A stretch of 64,000 bases of DNA, from assembly GCF_910592395.1 (NCBI RefSeq), contig NC_088321.1, positions 16,368,001-16,432,000 on the forward strand. The letters run 5' to 3'. The notes under the pieces are model-generated. The model ran no database searches. It was not told the DNA's origin and saw only the letters and a list, made by a program, of their open reading frames with translations. Origin of the DNA: Lineus longissimus. Lineage: Eukaryota; Nemertea; Pilidiophora; Heteronemertea; Lineidae. Position numbers and translations under genes: made by a program. Positions 44,911 through 56,675 of the stretch are shown one piece after another (position 1 is the stretch's first letter; every line of letters begins with the position of its first letter).

Positions 44911-46434
44911 TCCATGGAGATGAACAAAATGAAGGACATACAGTATGATTGGTGATAGAATCTGGAGTCAACATGAGTTGGCCGTAAGGACATCCTGAAC
45001 CAACAGTCCACACTAATGACTGAGCTTATGTGCGAGGGGAAGAGCATGCGACTGATTCAAGTTTTCGAGGATGGGATAAGGAGCACTTTTTGACATATTC
45101 CGCACAGAAAACAGGAGACGAAGAAACCCAATATCGATTATATATTCGTCTGAAAATTAATTTGATATGTATTTAACAGGTGTACAAGATAAAGACTTCT
45201 TTGTGGAGTGATACATTGTTTTTATATGTGTAAACAGGTCCTGTTGTAGTGTATGAATATTCATGGTCTGGTCTTGCCCACAGTACATTCAACAGTAGTT
45301 GTGCTTGCATGGCCAAGAGTTTTTAGCCTGCAGTTTGACGAAAACGTCAAAAACTATGAGTTGGCCTACTTAGTAAGTATAAACAACGAAGTTTTATCTT
45401 GAGGTGTAACTAGAGAAGTTCAGAACAACTCACAAGTGCCTGCCAAAACTTTGCCGTCAAAATTATTAACCCCAACATGTCCCATAATCACCGGCGGCCG
45501 TAACGGGCCCTGATCATTTCATGATTTTACAGTAGGGCGTGTTTTTCTGGTGGTCCGATCATCACGCCATCTCCAGGTAGAGCTTAGAACTGAAAAGAAC
45601 CTGAAATAGTTGCGAACTCATTCCAGTTCTACAACTTGCCCGGAGATGGCGCGGCGATCGAATGGTGTTGAAAGTTGATCGCTCAGGTGCCGTTGCGACC
45701 TTTACAGTTGTCAGTGCTTTGGCTTTCAATGTTGTCCGCGACCAGTGACGGCTCCTTGACGACTTTACAGCAAAATGTTTGATTCCTTACTTTGTTAATC
45801 TATTAAGCCAAATAAGGTATGTTCGCGGGTGTATAAGGATAAAACCTAGGTTGTACGAATGTCGGGATATTATTCATATATATTAGCGAGGTTTCGACTT
45901 CTGCATATGTACGACTAGGTATACGTAAATGTTCACTTTAGACAACACATTTTAAATCATGCGTGTGATTCAACTCTAACGGAAGCAGTGTCCTCTATAG
46001 GTGTCTCTACTCTACGAAATAAAAACCGGTATAAAACATATAAAAGCATCGGGAACACTTGCCCAGTTACTAGTGCTGCCTTCAGGTGAGAGACTTACAC
46101 ATTATAATGTTTCCGGTTCGTCTTGGAGACATCATGCGCCATGGATAGAGCCTCTGCAGAGCAGAGATGACACAGGTTGATTCAGCGCATCATCTCAAAT
46201 ACCGCTACAAGAGACAAACCGGAAGGAAGTCCACTGAAAATCTCTATGTTTTTTACAGTTAATATGTACATGTCTTCCATACCCTATAATATATTCAGCA
46301 ACTTAAGGTCACACACCTCTATTGAACCAATCAGCTCAATCAAAGTTATGAGCTTGTGATAGTACCGGTTTATGAGGAAAATTGCTTAAAACTTGGTTAC
46401 AGATGCGTGACCTTAGTTCAGGTAGAATGTTTGC
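44911..46434. other. Intergenic region between convergent genes
   Basis: No gene. Contains an imperfect hairpin at 45557-45659. The remainder is AT-rich with no recognised element. Confidence 0.6.
45557..45659. repeat. Imperfect hairpin with 36-nt arms
   Basis: Arms 45557-45592 and 45624-45659 are inverted copies sharing GCCATCTCC and TAGAACTG blocks, about 75% identical, with a 31-nt loop. Could be a small foldback element. Confidence 0.6.
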
Positions 46435-46533
46435 TTATGTCGTGGTGACTTTGACCACCGTCTTTCCCTTCAGGTCCATCACGGCGAAGACTAAACTGAT
46501 GATGTAAGCGATGAGGTTCAGCAGGCAGAAGAT
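46435..46533 (-). CDS. MARVEL-like gene, coding exon 4
   Basis: IFCLLNLIAYIISLVFAVMD then LKGKTVVKVTTT and TAA (46437-46435): end of TM4 and a short basic tail. Confidence 0.85.
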   Translation of the reverse strand: MFCLLNLIAYIISLVFAVMDLKGKTVVKVTTT

Positions 46534-49500
46534 CTGAAAGGAGAACGGTATCAGTACACTCCGAACACATTGGACCGGCCTCAATGTCGCCCGGTAAGAT
46601 GACGCAATCGACTGCCCGGGAGTCTAGGTATCAGAAGGAAGGTCCTCAGCAGCAGTATCGATCGCAACACCTAGAGGGCGCTTGGGGCGACTCCGGAAAT
46701 CACCACAGGTACTATTTTTAACCCACCAATCCCCTTGCCTTGCTATTGGTAACGGTTGCTTAGTAATACTAGCACTGTTTACTGCACACTTTTGGCCTCT
46801 TCCAGTTGGTCACTTCCGAGATGCAAATGGAAGTTAGTCCTCTCATTAAGAGATTGGCACCACCCCTGAAAAATACCCTTGACATGTCCAAAGTTTAGAA
46901 ATTGTCGTTAGGGATATAAATATGTATCTTGAATAAAACTAAGTACTAGTCTTACCGCAAGAGCTATCATACCGCCAACGCCATACGCATACACGCAAGC
47001 CAAGATGAACGAGACGAGGTAGAAAATCATGGCTATGACATCATGGACCAAGTCCTGAAGTAAATGCAGTTATAATAATTCAGATGAAAAAGTAAGCCCT
47101 TGGGCGACAATGGTCAGATAATGCGGCTTCCATGCCCGTTGGTGACGGGGTTCGTCGAATATGAGATGAACGTTGTACCAGTCGTGAGGTACCCCTGGTG
47201 GCTTACTGGAAAAAACGGTATGGTTCCGCTTTCAGCGGAATAGGGAGCATTCAGTGATGACTGAATTGGGCACGAAATGGTGTCTGGCATGGAACAAAAT
47301 CCCCTAACGAACCCATCCCACCATTTCAGGAATGACACATGTCAGGTATATCATGCCAAAGTCTTCTTACACCACTGGATACAGATAGAAATCAGCACAT
47401 GTAATGTCATGAGTGTACGAACTCGAGGCCTGCAGCATGTACAGTTAATTTGCGTGATCATCGAGCAACCTGGAAGTCAATTTTCTTAGTCCATATAAAT
47501 GTAAACCATCTGCGTATGTTGTAACTACCTGGAATCAAGGTTACAGTTTAAAGAGATCCAGTCGTGACACAAGTCTTTGTTTAGACTAGCTGAACGCGGT
47601 AAAATAACTAAATTGGTGATTACTTCTTATGCAGCTCATTGGCTACCGGGTTGGCTACATACTGTAAACCAAAAAAGATTCACGTGAAGGTTATTTTGGC
47701 GAATTTCGCGAGTAGGTCACGTTCGCGAAAATAATCTGCAGCGAAAATCTCTAGCTTTTTACCACACCCAGACGAATGGCTATTGAGCAGACGTTATTTA
47801 CTTCGTCAAGCTACTAGCGACAGGTAAAAACAAAATGGCTGTCATGATGATCTGTTTTCAAAATCTTTTCCAAACCGTGCCTTGGTATTTTTCCGTCCTT
47901 GGATGTTTGCTACTGTTTTGATAAACTCATTCTTTGAGATCGTTCTTAGATCTTTATCATTTCGTTCATTTGAAACATCCAGTAGAATCGTCTGTTGTAT
48001 TCGGGATCAGCCAAGAGGTCATTCCTATGACCGTTATATAAAGACAGTTGTGGAGTCAAACACGATGAATACTTTCTGTTATTAAACTCTTTGAAATACA
48101 CGACTTGTATTAAAGTTTATGATTTGTGAATATGAACGCGGTGACTATTTATTCAAATTGTTACAACTTAGAAAAACCAGACTAAGGTTACAATGAAGAT
48201 GATTTGATGTCGGCATATACCTGTTTTGCTTGGTGTGTGTGATGTCAAATATGTCAAAGAAATCAATAGATAAGATGATCATAATCTGGAATGTTGATCA
48301 GACTACTATAGCAAGACTTTGAAGAGAGTTTTTCAGTATTTGAATTTGTTTTTCTTTATAAAACAGCATGCCAACCGTCTGCATTATCAGTCAGATTGAG
48401 GTGTGTCTATTGAGGCGATTCATGATCGTACAAGTTTGAACAACTTGACGCGAAACAGATTTACGCACGTAGGCGTTTGCTCTGTGTTGTTGTTTTTTGC
48501 ATACGTGTACACCTCGGTCAAAAGTAAACGAACACTTGAAATTTCCACATAATATCTCCTAAAATATACACTACCCTCAAAAAGTTCGACATTCATCAAC
48601 TACCCGAAGGGAACTCGAGACTGCTAACATTTATCAATGGAAGCTGCTTTTAGCCTTAGGTTTCAACCAGGCCGTTCAAAACTCCCAGTTAAAAACCGCT
48701 CACACCGGATACTGGATAAAAGAATAATGAATGGTCCCCACTTATCAACGGTACGTTCCGCTGAAATCAAGGCGGAACCATACCGTTTTTTCCAGTAAGC
48801 CCCCCCTGGTTGGTCCTGAAGTAATCTCTATTTAACCTCACGTGATGAGGACGAGGCAGTCACAAAGTGTTGTCCAACCTCTAAATTCAAAGGAGGGCTG
48901 TTGTTAATTAGATATGTGTGTCATCACTGGAAAAAAACAGCATTGACGATCCGTGAGGTGGCAGTGATGTGCTATTTTTGATAGGTGCACTGTCAGTGTG
49001 TGGGGGTTGGTGGTGGTGGTTATGGGGGGGGGGCTGATTCCCAATTACTTACGATTATATTCCATACTTTCCTCCCACCCGCCATGTCAGGGACGCAGAA
49101 CAAAAACAACAGGAAGAGCAGCAGCGTCAACACAAAGAAAATGGCCGCTGTTGCTAAGGCGAATTCTCTTGTCGAATTACATGAGTTAATGTAATTCTGC
49201 AGATCGGTAGCGGTCTGTATACTTTGAAAGGAATAGCCTTGGATACAACCGGCGCTCCAGTATTTCGTATCTGCTGTAAGGATCAGGCAGATGATGTTGA
49301 TAACCTATAGAGAGAGAAATTAAGAAGGTTAGGCTTTGATATATGAGGGCCATTTTCAGAGAGAGCATTCTAACTAATGGTCATGTCAATGGGATTACAA
49401 ATGGTACCATCAGAGCGTGCTCATCGAGAGCTTTCAAACGAATGGTAATATTACTAGGTTTAGTCAGGGCTATAGGCGCTGCATCAATTTGATGAAAGCT

Positions 49501-50868
49501 TCAAGATGGACATCCTCGAATACAAGAGTCAGTATGCTCTTCCCCTCACACCCGTTACTGAGCTCGGTCATTACTTGTGCAGAGTGTTGCCCTGAGGTTG
49601 AGGCTACACGCTGGGATGTCCTTAGACCGTTCGACAGTAATGTACACTCCCGGTGTGTACGGTTACTTTATAGTTTTAACCTTCATTGGCTGGCGGCCAG
49701 GTGGCGCTGACCCATTGCCAACTGTAACCAAGGGCGTATTATATGTCCGAGCAGCATCACCAAGTTGCTTGGCGACCACTGTTTTCACAATCAATGCAGC
49801 CTGTCATTTTTATATTGATATAGCTTCACGCTGGCCGTGGTTTTAATCGATAAATATCATCATTAAAAGCAGCATTTCTTAATGGAAATATACGGGTACA
49901 CCGCACGGGACTGTTCCGTGAGCGTCAATCCCAACAACGGCAACAACAATAGCGACTGCCGCGCCCATCTGTGTTTGTTTAACACATTCCAACGAAAGAC
50001 CATTTGAAATTTAATACACGATATGATTGAGAAATTCTCAGTGAGAATTTGTCAAATTTGTCAACCTGCATTTCCATGGTCCAGTTAAAGCCAATATATT
50101 TGAGGCGAGCGAGACATTTTCAGTTAAAGGAACTAGAACAGGAATCAATATTTGAGCGTGTTCATCTGAATCACTTGAAGGCAGTTTTCATATCTTCACT
50201 TTGTTTGCTTTTTAGAATAAATATAATCTCAGAGTCGTTTGTAGATAACAATGCTGTTGCTAATGTCACCCTAAAGGGTGATGGCCTCGAAAAGATTTCC
50301 TCGGTTCGGTTCTTGATGACATATCAGAATTTGTTGTTATAATCACAACAAGAACATATTTCTTCAAGTGCTTTGAAGTAAGACGTTTTTGACAACAAGC
50401 TATAGGGAATTTACATTGAGTAGATATTCATCCTTGAATTATCATGCTTATGGATTTGGTTAGTATTATGACCGACAGAGTTCACCTGATGAGGTCAGCT
50501 GGCCTCCAAAGTCCAAGGTCAGATCCGAGATCAATCTCCCAATGAGAGGACTCACTACATTTGTTGCCTCTTAGATCGGATCGAGGAGGTCAAATGTACG
50601 CTAGTCGACGGTGCAATCAACGACCCTAACTGTTTATATGATCTTGAGAAACCCATAAGGCATCCAGACATTGCCATATTTCGAGCAGTGGTGAGACAGG
50701 GAAGGGGTGAGGGTTAAGGGTTTAAAACAATGGTTGACGAAAAAGCCTTGGTAAAGGGAGGTTTAGTATACATACCGTTTCTATGATCTTTAAGATCCCG
50801 TTTGGTGTCAGGAAGCCCTTGTCTATCTTACACACACAAGCACATGTGGTGGCACGTCCCTTTCCCAT
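46435..50868 (-). CDS. MARVEL-like four-transmembrane protein
   Basis: Exons in transcription order are 50868-50776, 49304-49053, 47054-46956 and 46533-46435, all phase 0 with GT/AG borders, giving 180 residues. Four hydrophobic segments lie at about residues 25-42 (ILKIIETVINIICLILTA), 79-102 (LATAAIFFVLTLLLFLLFLF), 117-139 (HDVIAMIFYLVSFILACVYA) and 144-167 (GMIALAIFCLLNLIAYIISL). Both termini are probably cytosolic, with a short loop containing C51 and C73 between TM1 and TM2. This topology and the pattern fit MARVEL-domain proteins of the MAL/CMTM/plasmolipin kind, which act in membrane apposition and vesicle traffic. Family assignment rests on topology and general resemblance, not on a diagnostic motif. 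A TTTCAG directly before the ATG suggests a spliced 5' UTR. Confidence 0.83.
46534..46955 (-). other. Intron of the MARVEL-like gene
   Basis: No feature recognised. Confidence 0.65.
46956..47054 (-). CDS. MARVEL-like gene, coding exon 3
   Basis: 33 codons: DLVHDVIAMIFYLVSFILAC then VYAYGVGGMIALA, i.e. TM3 and the start of TM4. Acceptor ACTTCAG, donor GTAAGA. Confidence 0.85.
47200..48801. mobile_element. Probable non-autonomous DNA transposon with 30-bp TIRs
   Basis: 47200-47229 and 48772-48801 are perfect inverted copies of 30 bp beginning GGCTTACTGGAAAAAACGGT. The flanks 47192-47199 and 48803-48810 are both CCCCTGGT, an apparent 8-bp target-site duplication (with one extra C in between on the right). 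Each end also has a short subterminal hairpin (TTCCGCT/AGCGGAA; GTTCCGC/GCGGAAC). There is no transposase-like frame in the 1.6 kb. An 8-bp duplication would suit hAT or Merlin; the GG start fits Merlin or Mutator better than hAT. Sits in an intron of the MARVEL-like gene. Confidence 0.72.
49053..49304 (-). CDS. MARVEL-like gene, coding exon 2
   Basis: Acceptor TCTATAG, donor GTAAGT. Encodes the rest of TM1, an extracellular loop (TKYWSAGCIQGYSFQ...NSCNSTRE) with a possible N-glycosylation NST, and TM2. Confidence 0.85.
49305..50775 (-). other. Intron of the MARVEL-like gene
   Basis: 1.5 kb without a supported feature. Open frames at 49417-49846 and 50049-50342 on the other strand show no family resemblance. 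Confidence 0.65.
50776..50868 (-). CDS. MARVEL-like gene, coding exon 1
   Basis: MGKGRATTCACVCKIDKGFL then TPNGILKIIET; Cys-rich cytosolic N terminus (C9, C11, C13) that could be palmitoylated. Donor GTATGT. Confidence 0.78.
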
Positions 50869-52540
50869 CCTGAAAGTGGCTATGCTCAGTCAAGATAAGT
50901 CTGCAATTGCTTTTGATGTGAAGGTAATGATCCTTGCTCTGGTCAAATGATTGGCAGTTGACAGACTTCGCAATCAGCCCTAAGTATCATTCGATTTTCA
51001 GTGAAACTTGGCGAAATTCGGACGAAATCCGTCGAAATTTATTCATATAAAGATCAACAGAGAAAATGTTGGTGAAATGTCCTTTATATCATACACATTC
51101 CAACGCGTAAGAACTGGAGAAAAATCAGTAAAAAAATACAGGTTAGAAAATGTTTACTATTTCTCAATTAATGTTTTATAAATCCGAAAGTTGATTTATT
51201 ATGTGATGGTGTCCTTTATCGCAGGTTCATTCCAGGTCGAATAGGTTTCATCGTCTAGACGCGCATGAAGGTGATAGGTAATCTGCTTGCTGGTGAAATC
51301 ACTACGGAGGGTCTAGGGGCGGGAAACTACCTGATGTCTCTTGGAAACCATAAAACATCAACGAACCTGCCCACACAGCAACGGCACAGTGTTTACAAAT
51401 ACATCAAATCGTTTGTCTGACAGTTGAAAACATTTGAATACCTCTGCACAAATACTGAGCGGATTAACACAAACTGTGATATCCCAGCGCATCACTTTCT
51501 ATACGTGCATTGATATTTCTTGGGTGGCGAATTTAGGGCAATGTAGTGATTGCTAACACGACCACGTTCACGTCTTTAGTTGTGAGGAAGATATAACTGG
51601 ACACTTGAAATCCGAAAAGATGACAGACTTCCGTCGTCTCAGGGGTCAGAAAAAGCAAACTTGGTGGAAATTATCAAAGTAGTCCCGGCAAATAAAACAA
51701 ATCAAGTTGAAAACAAAGATGGCGTCCGCACACTTGCGGCAGACGATTCAAAATTCACACCAGTCCAACTACACTCGGGTGAACAAATTAGACTGACTGC
51801 GGTCGCCATGGCGACATGACAACATTTACTGTTGGTAGACAACGGACGCTGGGCATCATTCAATACACATTTCAACCAACTATTGGTCGATATTTTTATT
51901 GTGCACTCGAAGGAATTGACGAAGTCGAGTGCTATTAATAGAAATTAATTATATTATCCCGTCGTTAAGTCAGTTGGGTATCAATATTTTGATGATATGA
52001 TAAATGTTTACAGTGAGGTTTGTGGTTAGTCTCTAAGGCTATGTAATAACTATTAGACTCATTGGAGGGTGGGTGATGGGTGGGAGTTGGGGTGGAGTGG
52101 CGGGTGGCCATTACAGAAGCAGGCCCTCGAGAAATCAGGTTCTGATTCTCGGCCCTCTTGATGCAGAATATAATTGCATAACCCTTATTATGACAAAAAC
52201 ACCTTTTAATCATGACTCGACCAATGATACAAGTACAGCGTCGAGGGAGCCAAGGGCAAGGGTTCATTGCGACGGCAGAAATCGTTCGTCAAAGTATGCT
52301 GATTATTTAGGAAAATAGTCCACGGTATCGCAGTAGCCTTTTTCGTCGTATTCGTTAACATGTTTTCCACAATTTGCAGAAATACACTCGAAAACGATGC
52401 TTTTCATTGATGTCATGGGCATTTTTCGTTGGTCCTGCTTTAAGAATCACCCTGTACCTTGCATCATAGTGACGAAATTTAAGTTAAGGAACGAAATCAG
52501 CGCCTCTAGTGTCAAGATTGGCAGTTAGCTTTGACGTGGT
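50869..52540. other. Upstream region of the MARVEL-like gene
   Basis: Contains the 14-bp palindrome GTCGCCATGGCGAC at 51802-51815 (X-box-like) and an AAGATGGCGTC YY1-like context at 51718-51728 that opens only a 19-codon frame. This is where the non-coding first exon of the MARVEL-like gene may lie. Confidence 0.45.
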
Positions 52541-52636
52541 ACGCATGCGCCGAGCTTAGTCTGTCTTCAGTCTGGCCGCCATGTTGTCCAAATATGTCTC
52601 TTCACTTTGCTCCCACAAAAACCAAAAATAATCACG
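52541..52636 (+). promoter_or_regulatory. Candidate promoter and non-coding first exon
   Basis: ACGCATGCGCC (NRF1-like) at 52541-52551 and GCCGCCATGTTG (YY1-like on the minus strand, ACATGGCGGC) at about 52577. These are followed by a 16-codon upstream frame and a GTAAGA donor at 52637. No downstream coding exon was recognised. It may serve a gene beyond the window, a non-coding RNA, or act bidirectionally. Confidence 0.4.
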
Positions 52637-54131
52637 GTAAGAAACATATTAAACTCTAAATTTCCCTCCAAACTTTTAGTTTACAACACAAGTATCACAT
52701 TCAGTTGTTCAAATAGTTTCAAAAGTCGACTGGGTTCACACATTTTGGGTTTGAACATTTGGTCATTTTCTCATTCAATATGGCTGCGGCATGGTATTTG
52801 TACAATTTCAGTGGGAAGGAAATTTTTTGGAATTTTTTGGTGAAGCGGGGAGTTGTTGAAAGTATGCATATTTATGCACATCTTACTATAGATATTTAGT
52901 GTGTTTTCTACCAGTGAACGCTCTATGGAATGTACAGCACTTGGTAGGATTGAATTTTGCCATGCATGTCCATGTGCCTGTGAACGAGGTTCTTTGTCGA
53001 TGTGCCATTGTGTGCAAGACATCACACGCAATGAGTCCATACTAAGGCACGCACAAGTCACTGACCTTCCATATGAGGGCGAGTTTTCTGGGTCATATTG
53101 ATTATCATTGTCAAATCCATGTCTTGTTACCGTGCTCATTGAAAGTCTAAATCTGCTCTTGGGAAAACTTTTTCACCCATGAATGAAGTTTGATTGAATG
53201 AAAGGCCTACCAGACCATATCCGGACCATTTTCTTTTTATTGTGGTTTTCGGAGGCCTTCCAATGTTTTGTACACAATAACGCACTTCCATTTTTATATT
53301 TGTACAGAACTTATACGGCGTGTATTAGAGACGTGTTTGATTCAGCGCTGTTGACTTCTTGTTCGCTTTTCGGCCATTTTGAAAAGGCCCTTTCCACAGA
53401 CAACGTTTGTTTACCTTAATGGTAAACACAGACAAGCTTAATCAAGCAATTTACTTGAAGTTGTTCATGATATTTTGAATACTTTTGATGATTTGATTTA
53501 AAAAATGACTTTTACGTCATGACAAACTGACACTGCCTGTGAAAAGGTCTTTTCAAAATGGCCGAAATTTATTTTCGCATTCGGTCGATTGTTTTTCAGG
53601 ACCCATATTGCTCCAGTGATGTTGATTTTCCTCAAGTCAAACAGTAGCGAGATGCCTTTTGACTTGATCTGTACATGTGTAGTATCGTCTTACCTATGCT
53701 GCCGTATTTTAATCTCTCGTTTTATTTTGTATATTTGCAGGTCCTTTGAGTTGAACAAACCAATGCCATGATGAAAGCCTTACGTATAACTACTACATGT
53801 CAAGACAAACGCCATGATGAAAGCCTTAATTGACACGAATGCCATTCGAATCCGACTTTATATTTCCTTTTTGTCTGTAACCTTCTTCTTTCTTTTGTAT
53901 GTTTTCAAAGTGAATTAATAAACGTTATAATTGATATCATATCTTCCTTCTTTCCCCCCAGGTTACGAGGTCAGTTAGCGCACTAACAAATATCAAAAAA
54001 TATTTTTTGATTTTCTTCTCTTTTGTCTTTGGACATGTCTCTCAATTCCAAACAGTAATGAATCAATAAACCAATGATTCAATCTGTTTTCTTCTTGGAT
54101 TTTATGATTGTCTCCTGAACAAAGTTCTTGA

Positions 54132-54434
54132 AAATATTCTAAGTCCGAAAACCATTTCTGTTCTGTCGTTTTAAAACATCTTGTGTTTTTTCTTGTGTTT
54201 TTTCTTCAAAAATGTACTAAGTCCACAGAAGTCTAAAAAATAATCGAGCGTGACTCCGCTCCGTAACTTTTCCATGGTTTTTTTTTGAAAAATACGCTAA
54301 GTACAAAATCGCTGAGTCATTCTTTTTTTCCTTTAAAAATACGCTAAGTCCACAAAACTCGAAAAATAAATTGTGCGTGGCCTCTCCTCGTAACTTTTTT
54401 CCTCTGCAAAGTTACGGAGCGAGGTCACGCTCGA
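54132..54434. repeat. Nested direct and inverted repeats
   Basis: Four direct words AAAATxxxCTAAGT at about 54132, 54210, 54289 and 54336. Arms TCGAGCGTGACTCCGCTCCG... (54244-54270) and its inverted copy (54408-54434) match at 25 of 27 positions. A third, degenerate direct copy of the arm lies at 54370-54396. Confidence 0.75.
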
Positions 54435-56014
54435 GTTTTTTTTTGACGTTTTTGGAGATAGCCTATATTCTGAGGGCCCCCCTTTTTTTGGGCAAAATCC
54501 GTTGATCCAGGAGTGTATAAGGCATATGTAATCCTTTGCAAAGTTCAATTGTTATTGAGTTGAATTGTTATCTTAATGTTCAACTATTAATACATTATTA
54601 GTCTTCAAGGCTAATATTATGTGCCAATTGAAGTTTAGTGAGCGATGTTGTCAGAGTTCCTTGATCAGTTTACTGAACAACTTGTGTAATACCAAGTGAA
54701 TAGTGTAAAGTATTTATGTGTTGCGCAGAAGAGTGCACGTTTGATGTGTACAATTACTGGTGAAAACGTCAAAGGAGGAACTTTGAAATGATCTGTTCGT
54801 CTCGGAATAGGCAAGCCTATTTGAACAGTTTCAAAGTCTCTTTTTGACATTTTACCAGCAATTGAACAGAAATAGCATCAAACATGAATAATTCTGCCAC
54901 ACATAAATAGTTCACGCTAAACAAAATGGTGAAAAACAAGTTGTTCAGCAAATTAACCAACGATATCTGGTAACTTTGCTCACAAACTCAATGCTGCACA
55001 CAAGACAAGCTTTGAAGAAAAATGTATTAATTGCTGGGCATAAAGATAAACATTCAACACAACAACAACAATTGAAGTTTGCAATGGATAACATGCCATA
55101 TACACTCCTGAATCTACTCTTAGAATTAAAGGTTTTCAAGGCAACAAACCCCTTCCGGTTTTCTAAATCAGATAGAAAAGCACCAAGAAGGATTTTCAAT
55201 CATTTAAAGCCGAGGAATCTTCTTGAGAATAGAAAGATTCGTGCCCTGAGAAGATTATGAAAACCTTTATTTCTAAGGGTGTTGATAGTTCGTCAGCTCA
55301 GAATAAGTTTAACTAGTTCGAAAGTATGTCGAAAAATGTCATGAAAGATTCATGGAATTACGTTTACAGTTTGCTAACCGTGCAGCGGCTTAAGATTGGT
55401 AAATCATTTAAAAAAACCTGAAGATATATGTAACTAATAAACCCTGAGCTGACTACTATTTTCCTTGTTTCAAATGAAAGGATTAAGTTAAAGTCGAATG
55501 AACCAAAAACACGTCAATTTTAAACACAAGTTTTATTTAAAAAACAACCAACTATTTTCACAGTACACGCAAAGAAGGCGAAATACTGTAAAATCACCAG
55601 TATAAGACCATTTTCGTGAATTTCAACACAACCCTAACCTAAGTTGAAATTAGAAAGTGATAAGACAGCTTTAGTGCTTGTGAAAGTCTCACAGTTTACG
55701 CTACAGCTGCGGAAGTCAAATGATATCCCGCAACCGCAATCATTCCTTCGTTAAAGTTCATTAGATGGTCTTATAGAAGCGATATTAAAGTATTTTTACA
55801 CAGTTAGAATCAAGTAATTAAGGCCTAAATCTAAATGTATTGTACAGAGTATTGCTGTCAGTAAATTGTTTCTTTAGAATATCTTGGAACAGTCTGGAAG
55901 GGGACGGATTTCTATAATTTCATTTGTCTGGATTGGTAGTATGGTCTAAAAAAAGGGCGATTGATAATGATATCTTAATGCCCGGGTAATTCCTTTCAAA
56001 CATTTCGAATGTTG

Positions 56015-56675
56015 ATGTTGCTTTAATGACATAGATCAATTTACCCTAACGATTGCAATGTGTCTGTAATAACACAGACAATTCTCGGGGTGTACCAATT
56101 AGTTATTTCAGAACTCATCATCAAAATCTGGATGCGGTGTCACTGCCCACTTATCATGCGAGGACCCAGTACGGCGATGTTCGTTCCCAGCCGCAGCCTT
56201 ATATGGAAGAGTACGCTAATGGTCTGTAGTCGGACGCCAGAGTAGACCCAGTTAGCCGCAACCAGAAATTGGATCACCAAATTGATTCTCCCTAAACGTC
56301 TGACCCAAGATGAGGCTGAATAGCATTGAGGTATGATACGGAAGAGTCGACGTATGCCCCTTGATATCGGATCAACCGATCGTTCCCTTGTTCGTACCCT
56401 AGCCATAAAGGATCGCAGAGCAGATTGGGGAGTCACGATATCTCCTCAACCAATTCGTACCAAAGCTACAACAGCCGCCAAAAACAAGCCAGATAATGAG
56501 GGATCACCTTGTGAAGCCAAAGATACAGCAGCCGCCGAAATCGATCCAGTGCTACCTTTAGCTACCAAAATGCCCGCCAGGGTAGCGGAAAGGGTTATTT
56601 AACGACGCACCAACAAAAATGGCGACGTTATTATTACTGATTAGGGTAAATTGACACTTGAAATCAAAGCAACAT
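56015..56675. mobile_element. Foldback segment with 35-nt inverted arms
   Basis: 56015-56049 and 56641-56675 are inverted copies: ATGTTGCTTT at the outer ends and TCAATTTACCCTAA at the inner ends are identical, with a diverged middle. No clear target-site duplication. The interior has no recognised domain. Confidence 0.5.

Noticed and set aside
44334-45047. Long minus-strand open frames (up to 237 codons) over the 45/47-bp array
   Set aside because: All three frames are open at once because the repeat unit has no stop codon on that strand; the peptides are the repeat read in shifting frames.
52771-53139. 122-codon minus-strand frame
   Set aside because: No domain or promoter context; composition looks random.
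56140-56602. Overlapping frames inside the foldback at 56015-56675
   Set aside because: Opposite-strand frames are open together, and the segment looks like diverged internal repeats (GGCGGCTGyTGTA words) rather than a gene.
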